Notes under the pieces: generated by a model
The model's database searches: none
What the model was told of the DNA's origin: nothing
Seen by the model: only the letters and a program-made list of their open reading frames with translations
Shown: positions 60,096 through 64,000 of the stretch, piece by piece
Numbering within the stretch: the first letter of the stretch is position 1
Layout of the letters: each line of letters opens with the position of its first letter
Source: an uncultured Candidatus Melainabacteria bacterium
GTDB lineage: Bacteria > Cyanobacteriota > Vampirovibrionia > Gastranaerophilales > Gastranaerophilaceae
Direction of reading: 5' to 3'
Length of the DNA: 64,000 nucleotides
Assembly: GCA_934700335.1 (NCBI GenBank)
Contig: CAKUXM010000001.1
Location: 62,001-126,000, forward strand
Position numbers and translations under genes: made by a program

Positions 60096-61016
60096 ATGCC
60101 AGATATTTTAACATTATACATAGCCTTTTGGATATTTGTTATAGGCTTGTGTATAGGAAGTTTTTTAAATGTTGTTATACTTAGAGGTTTATCAAAAGAA
60201 TCAATCGTTTTTCCGCCTTCTAAGTGTCCTAAATGTCAGCATGCCTTGAAATGGTGGCATAATATTCCATTACTATCTTATATATTATTAAGAGGAAAAT
60301 GTTATTTTTGTCATGAAAAAATCAGCCCTCAATATTTTATGGTAGAACTTTTAACAGGAATATTATTTACAGGGATTTTCTTTAAATTCGGAATATCAAT
60401 TAGCATGCTTTTAATGTTAATTATATTCTCATTATTTATCGTCATGACAGTAACAGATTTAAAAGAAAAAGTTATATTTGATATTCATTCAATATTATTA
60501 GTAATTTTTGGACTAGTCCTTAGCCTTGTTAATCACAACTTACAAAATTCAATAATAGGAATTTTAGAAGGCGTATTAATAATGGAACTGTTTGCATCGA
60601 TTGGATATTTATTTGTAAAATCCAGAGCTTTCGGCGTTGGTGATACTTTTATTGCAGGAGGATTAGGAGCAATATTTGGGTGGTATCCTTTATTATTTGT
60701 TTTATTGCTATCTCTAATTGTACAAGCCATAATTACTCTACCTTTATATTTAAAGAAATTATATAAAGCAAAAGAATTTAAAACTATTATTTCATTAGCA
60801 TTATTTTTAATAATTACAGCATGCTATAAATTATTCAGCATGAACAGAGATATAAACATGTTAATTATATATGCAGGAACAATTTTAGTTGTTATTTCTG
60901 GTTTGTATTGCGTAAGACAAGTTACACGAAACATAAAATCTGCAACAGATACAATTATTTTACCATTTGGTCCTGCAATGTTTATTGCAGCTAGTATATT
61001 TATATTTTTAAATTAG
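60096..61016 (+). CDS. pilD: Prepilin peptidase / N-methyltransferase
   Basis: A 306-residue polytopic membrane enzyme of the A24A family. The N-terminal methyltransferase part has the CPKC...CYFC zinc ligands (Cys44, Cys47, Cys69, Cys72) after the SFLNVVILR motif. The aspartyl protease part has Asp121 in TVTDLKEK and Asp183 in GVGDTFIAGGLG. It cuts prepilin leaders and methylates the new N-terminus; the prepilin at 14019-14663 is a likely substrate. It is expressed with the upstream sigma factor. The tail overlaps a convergent anti-sigma gene by 9 nt. Confidence 0.95.
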   Translation: MPDILTLYIAFWIFVIGLCIGSFLNVVILRGLSKESIVFPPSKCPKCQHALKWWHNIPLLSYILLRGKCYFCHEKISPQYFMVELLTGILFTGIFFKFGISISMLLMLIIFSLFIVMTVTDLKEKVIFDIHSILLVIFGLVLSLVNHNLQNSIIGILEGVLIMELFASIGYLFVKSRAFGVGDTFIAGGLGAIFGWYPLLFVLLLSLIVQAIITLPLYLKKLYKAKEFKTIISLALFLIITACYKLFSMNRDINMLIIYAGTILVVISGLYCVRQVTRNIKSATDTIILPFGPAMFIAASIFIFLN

Positions 61017-61580
61017 CATGCTTGAAACAACATAAATTAATCCTAATGTTAAAGAAGTCATCAAGAATATAAAAATAGATGCGACCTTTAATCTTGAACC
61101 CCCTTTGTGGCATTCTTCTTTCAAGTCTAATTGTTTCATTATACATTTTGAATAATCCTCTTTAAATTTATTAGAAGATTTTTCAAAAGAATTATTTAAA
61201 AGTTTTTTCAGAGCATAAAATTCTTCCAAAGTTTTTCTTGCAGAAGAGTTTGAAATAATATATTTTTTAACCCTTAAGCTCTCATCTGCGGAAAGTTCAT
61301 TATCGCTATATGCAGAAAGATTTTGAACAAGAACGTAGTCTTTCTCGTTTTCTTTTTCTAACTCTTCTTCAAATTCAGAATATTGGGCAAAGTCCATATT
61401 ATCAATAATTTCTTTTGCTTTAGAAAAATTATCCATGATTTTTAATAACGTATTATATTTTTCTCGACAAGAAGGACAGTTCTCCAAATGTTGCTCAAAC
61501 ATTTGTTTTAATGGATATTCAAGTCTATTATTAATATAAAACGTCATTAACGAACTCATTTGAGAACAAGATAAACTCAT
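61008..61580 (-). CDS. Anti-sigma factor with zf-HC2 domain and membrane anchor
   Basis: A 190-residue protein. The N-terminal zinc-binding motif of ZAS-type anti-sigma factors is visible as Cys5, His31, Cys35, Cys38 (QHLENCPSC). A second half-motif (AYSDNELSADESLRVKKYI) resembles a degenerate copy. One transmembrane helix lies at the C-terminus (~167-188), so the sigma-binding part is cytosolic and the outside part is tiny. It starts 2 nt after the ECF sigma gene, its expected partner. AAAGGAG precedes the ATG. Confidence 0.88.
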   Translation of the reverse strand: MSLSCSQMSSLMTFYINNRLEYPLKQMFEQHLENCPSCREKYNTLLKIMDNFSKAKEIIDNMDFAQYSEFEEELEKENEKDYVLVQNLSAYSDNELSADESLRVKKYIISNSSARKTLEEFYALKKLLNNSFEKSSNKFKEDYSKCIMKQLDLKEECHKGGSRLKVASIFIFLMTSLTLGLIYVVSSMLI

Positions 61581-61582
61581 TT

Positions 61583-62194
61583 TTAAACTCCTTTATTAAT
61601 ATAATCTTTTAAATTTTCTTTTAATCTCAATCTTGCACGTGCAATTCTTGATTTAACCGTACCAATATTTGTGTGTGTATTTTTGGCAATATCTTCGTAA
61701 GAAAAGCCTCTCAGTTCTCTCAATACAATCGGGACTCTAAAATGTTCTGGCAAATTCTGAATTTCTTGCTTAATAAGAGTTTCTAATTCACAAGACAGAC
61801 ATTTTTCAAGAGGTTTTGCCTGTTTATCCGGAATTTCTAAAGTCGGATTTGTAGTATAATTATCGTTATTAACCTCTTTATCAAAAGAAACCACATTTAC
61901 CTTTGTACATTTTCTAAAATCATCATAAAAAAGATTCATAACAATCTGATTTAGCCAACTTTTAAAGCCCTTTGGATTTCTAAGGTTTTGAATATTTTTT
62001 GACATTCTCAAAAGCGCTTCTTGAGTTAAATCCTGAACCTTTACAGAATCTTTGCACAAATAAAGAAATGTCATATAAATATATTTTTGTTCTCTTTTAA
62101 TGAGTTCTTCCAATGCTTTATAATCGTTCTTTTGAGAAAGGACGACCAAATCTTCTACCTTTAATTTTTTGTACATTAACTTATTTAGAGACAT
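61583..62194 (-). CDS. ECF-type RNA polymerase sigma factor
   Basis: A 203-residue ECF sigma factor with region 2 (LTQEALLRMSKNIQNLRNPKGFKSWLNQIVMNLFYDDFRK, ~residues 57-98) and region 4 (EIQNLPEHFRVPIVLRELRGFSYEDIAKNTHTNIGTVKSRIARARLRLKE, ~145-196). Region 3 is missing as expected. The linker has unusual Cys residues (KCLSCELE, ~129-136). It forms a two-gene unit with the downstream membrane-anchored anti-sigma factor, so it should respond to an envelope signal. Its target promoters are unknown. Confidence 0.92.
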   Translation of the reverse strand: MSLNKLMYKKLKVEDLVVLSQKNDYKALEELIKREQKYIYMTFLYLCKDSVKVQDLTQEALLRMSKNIQNLRNPKGFKSWLNQIVMNLFYDDFRKCTKVNVVSFDKEVNNDNYTTNPTLEIPDKQAKPLEKCLSCELETLIKQEIQNLPEHFRVPIVLRELRGFSYEDIAKNTHTNIGTVKSRIARARLRLKENLKDYINKGV

Positions 62195-62308
62195 TTTAAC
62201 CTTCTATAATAGGTTAAAATTTTTTGAGGAGAGTTTTAATATACAATAATATATATACATGTAGATATACTTAAAAAAATCAAAAAAAGAAAATTTTTTA
62301 TATTTTTT

Positions 62309-62317
62309 TGGTATAAT
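62309..62317 (+). promoter_or_regulatory. Extended -10 promoter of manC
   Basis: TGGTATAAT ends 30 nt before the manC ATG; AGGAG gives a normal ribosome site. The same TGGTATAAT 9-mer is the GH38 promoter. Confidence 0.55.
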
Positions 62318-62347
62318 TGACAACAAAAAGAATAATAGGAGTTAAAT

Positions 62348-63742
62348 ATGTATAGTATTATTTTATGTGGTGGCTCAGGGAGCCGTTTATGGCCATTATC
62401 AAGAGAACTTTACCCAAAACAATTATTAAACTTAAATATGAATCAAAGTTTATTGCAAGCCACATTTGAAAGACTAGCTTGTTTCACTCCATCAGAAAAT
62501 ATTGTTAGCATTACAAACGCAAAACACGTATCAAATGTAAGATATCAACTACAAGATATGTGCAAAAACCCTGTTGTTTTGGCTGAACCAGTAGCTAAAA
62601 ATACTGCTCCAGCAATTGCTGTTGCTTCAAAATATATTTCTACAATATCAAAGGAAGAAGACCCTGTTATTTTAGTTGCGCCTTCTGATCCTTTAATCAA
62701 GAATTTATCAGCCTTCAAAAATTCAATCTTAAAAGGCGAAAAATTGGCAGAACAAGGGTACATTGTAACTTTTGGAGTACAACCAACTTCACCAGAAACT
62801 GGTTATGGTTACGTTAATATTGAAGACGAAAAACTTTTAGACGGCTACAAAGTAAAACAATTTGTTGAAAAACCTGATGCAGAAACTGCTCAGAAATACG
62901 TTGATGCGGGAACATATTACTGGAATAGCGGTATCTTTATGTTCAAACTTTCTACATTTATGGAAGAACTTAAAAAAGCTAATTCTGAAATATTTGATAT
63001 TTTAGACGAATTTGATTTCACAAATTCATCAGACATTCCATACGTTACATTCAATAAAATGCCTAGCATCTCAGTTGACTACGCTGTTATGGAAAAATCT
63101 AATAAAATTGCCTTAGTAAAACTTGAAAGCGATTGGAACGATTTAGGTTCTTGGGAAGCTATCTATCAAGTTTCAGCAAAAGATATTAACGGCAACGTAT
63201 TTATCGGAAATGTTATTGACAAAAATTCTAAAAACACATTAGCTTATTCATCTTCAAAATTAGTTGCAACAGTAGGTTTGGAAAACGCTGTTATAGTTGA
63301 AACAGAAGATGCAATTTTAGCTTGCAGAACAGATAATACTCAAGACGTTAAACTTATTTATGAAGAATTAAAGAAATTAAATGATGATACTCACAAGGTT
63401 CACAAAACGGTTTACAGACCTTGGGGTTTCTACACAGTTATAGCAAGTGGCGAAGGATTTTTAACAAAAAAAATTCACGTAAACCCTCATCAAAAATTAT
63501 CACTTCAATCTCACAACCATAGAGCAGAACACTGGGTTGTAGCGCTTGGTACTGCAACAGTTCAAAAAGGTGAAGAAATGCTTACTCTAAAAGTTGGTCA
63601 AAGCGTTGACATCGCAATCGGAGAAAAACATTCTCTTCAAAACCTTTCTGATGATGATGTTGAAATTATTGAATTACAACAAGGAAGCATTCTACTTGAA
63701 GAAGATATCATAAGATATTCTGATATGTACGGTCGTTGCTAA
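62348..63742 (+). CDS. manC: Mannose-1-phosphate guanylyltransferase / mannose-6-phosphate isomerase
   Basis: A 464-residue type II bifunctional enzyme that supplies GDP-mannose for surface polysaccharides or LPS. The N-terminal nucleotidyltransferase has LCGGSGSRLWPLSRELYPKQ and FVEKPDAETAQKYV; the C-terminal cupin (~350-464) has RPWGFYTVIASGEGF, HRAEHWVV and EKHSLQNL for the isomerase. The extended -10 promoter and AGGAG are just upstream. It is followed by a convergent gene of unknown function. GDP-mannose connects with the GH38 alpha-mannosidase elsewhere only by substrate type. Confidence 0.94.
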   Translation: MYSIILCGGSGSRLWPLSRELYPKQLLNLNMNQSLLQATFERLACFTPSENIVSITNAKHVSNVRYQLQDMCKNPVVLAEPVAKNTAPAIAVASKYISTISKEEDPVILVAPSDPLIKNLSAFKNSILKGEKLAEQGYIVTFGVQPTSPETGYGYVNIEDEKLLDGYKVKQFVEKPDAETAQKYVDAGTYYWNSGIFMFKLSTFMEELKKANSEIFDILDEFDFTNSSDIPYVTFNKMPSISVDYAVMEKSNKIALVKLESDWNDLGSWEAIYQVSAKDINGNVFIGNVIDKNSKNTLAYSSSKLVATVGLENAVIVETEDAILACRTDNTQDVKLIYEELKKLNDDTHKVHKTVYRPWGFYTVIASGEGFLTKKIHVNPHQKLSLQSHNHRAEHWVVALGTATVQKGEEMLTLKVGQSVDIAIGEKHSLQNLSDDDVEIIELQQGSILLEEDIIRYSDMYGRC

Positions 63743-63744
63743 GC

Positions 63745-64000
63745 TTATTTATTAACGTTTTTTAAAACAACAAAATCGTTTAAGATACTGTCTTCGACAT
63801 TATCTTTTGATACTGTTGGAACGAATTCAAAGTTTTCAAAAAATTTATCTTTGTAGTTAAAAAAGCATTCTGTAGCTACAGGTTGGTTTTTAAGTTCTTT
63901 CAAAAACTCTTCACTTTCTCTGCCAGAAAAAGCTCCGACAAGGTTTCTATAAAAACAATAATAACGAACATTAGCATTTTTTAAATTAATACCATTTTCA
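63745..64000 (-). CDS. Unknown protein, C-terminal part (5' end beyond window)
   Basis: An open frame of 84 codons on the minus strand runs from the window edge to a TAA at 63745. The visible residues include LKNANVRYYCFYRNLVGAF, SGRESEEFLKELKNQPVA and a tail ending DFVVLKNVNK. Composition resembles neighbouring genes and there are no stops, so I believe it is real, but I recognise no family from this fragment. It is convergent with manC, two bases apart. Confidence 0.6.
   Translation of the reverse strand, partial: ENGINLKNANVRYYCFYRNLVGAFSGRESEEFLKELKNQPVATECFFNYKDKFFENFEFVPTVSKDNVEDSILNDFVVLKNVNK

Overview
The window is AT-rich DNA (roughly one third G+C by eye) from a bacterium with a two-membrane envelope. 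The best guess is a non-photosynthetic relative of cyanobacteria, a gut Melainabacteria/Vampirovibrionia (Gastranaerophilales-like). This is inference from gene content. Supporting genes are a Ycf23/DUF561 protein (otherwise typical of cyanobacteria and plastids), a yggS-sepF pair, an LptB/LptF-type LPS exporter, a SigF-like sigma factor in front of a prepilin peptidase, a type IV-pilin-like prepilin, anaerobe-type proteins (an HgdB-like DUF2229 protein and a C_GCAxxG_C_C protein) and scattered flagellar genes. I saw no photosynthesis, rRNA, tRNA, CRISPR or phage genes.

Layout. 1-3293 (minus): rny, ymdB and a PHP phosphoesterase cut by the window edge. 3486-9591 (plus): pepA, ftsZ, a small exported protein and the shikimate genes aroC-aroK-aroB. 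9647-16572 (minus): fliD, a GAF-GGDEF-HD-GYP protein, a prepilin, a HI0933-type flavoprotein and folK. 16657-20547: a GH38 enzyme convergent with a GH57 enzyme. 20793-26066 (plus): rpsT, a small sigma factor with gcvPB, an HgdB-like protein, a membrane protein and miaA. 26127-27068 (minus): two proteins of unknown function sharing an N-terminal motif. 27498-31525 (plus): parvulin, M24 peptidase, SpoU methyltransferase and dnaA. 31670-34438: ycf23, an HtrA-like protease, a Met/Gln/Asn-tailed protein and an ESAGSLA-repeat protein. 34532-38564 (minus): nadB-nadC and glnA. 38807-42665 (plus): an HD-GYP protein, lptB, an lptF/G permease and a phosphodiester glycosidase. 42714-48667 (minus): thioesterase, AP-endonuclease-like, formyltransferase, C_GCAxxG_C_C, metK, sepF and yggS. 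48861-53513 (minus): flgE-flgD-fliK-fliJ. 53816-59054 (minus): two very large DHH/DHHA1 paralogues. 59296-63742: sigma factor with pilD, an ECF sigma/anti-sigma pair on the other strand, and manC. A cut gene closes the window.

Most of this is housekeeping. The unusual material is: an N-terminal V-[SA]-F-[KRT]-[GA] motif in four otherwise unrelated proteins, with a TGTAGGTAG-like DNA element near their starts; the seven-copy E-[ST]-A-G-S-[LV]-A protein, whose repeats differ mainly by synonymous codons; the paired large DHH proteins; a DnaA whose DnaA-box-reading motif is altered (KKHQT in place of RDHTT); a candidate structured RNA in the glnA 3' region; a set of -10 boxes lying 6-7 nt before start codons (leaderless transcripts); and a recurrent family of GGCGAA-armed hairpins that closes many transcription units, alongside mosaics of other palindromic repeats.
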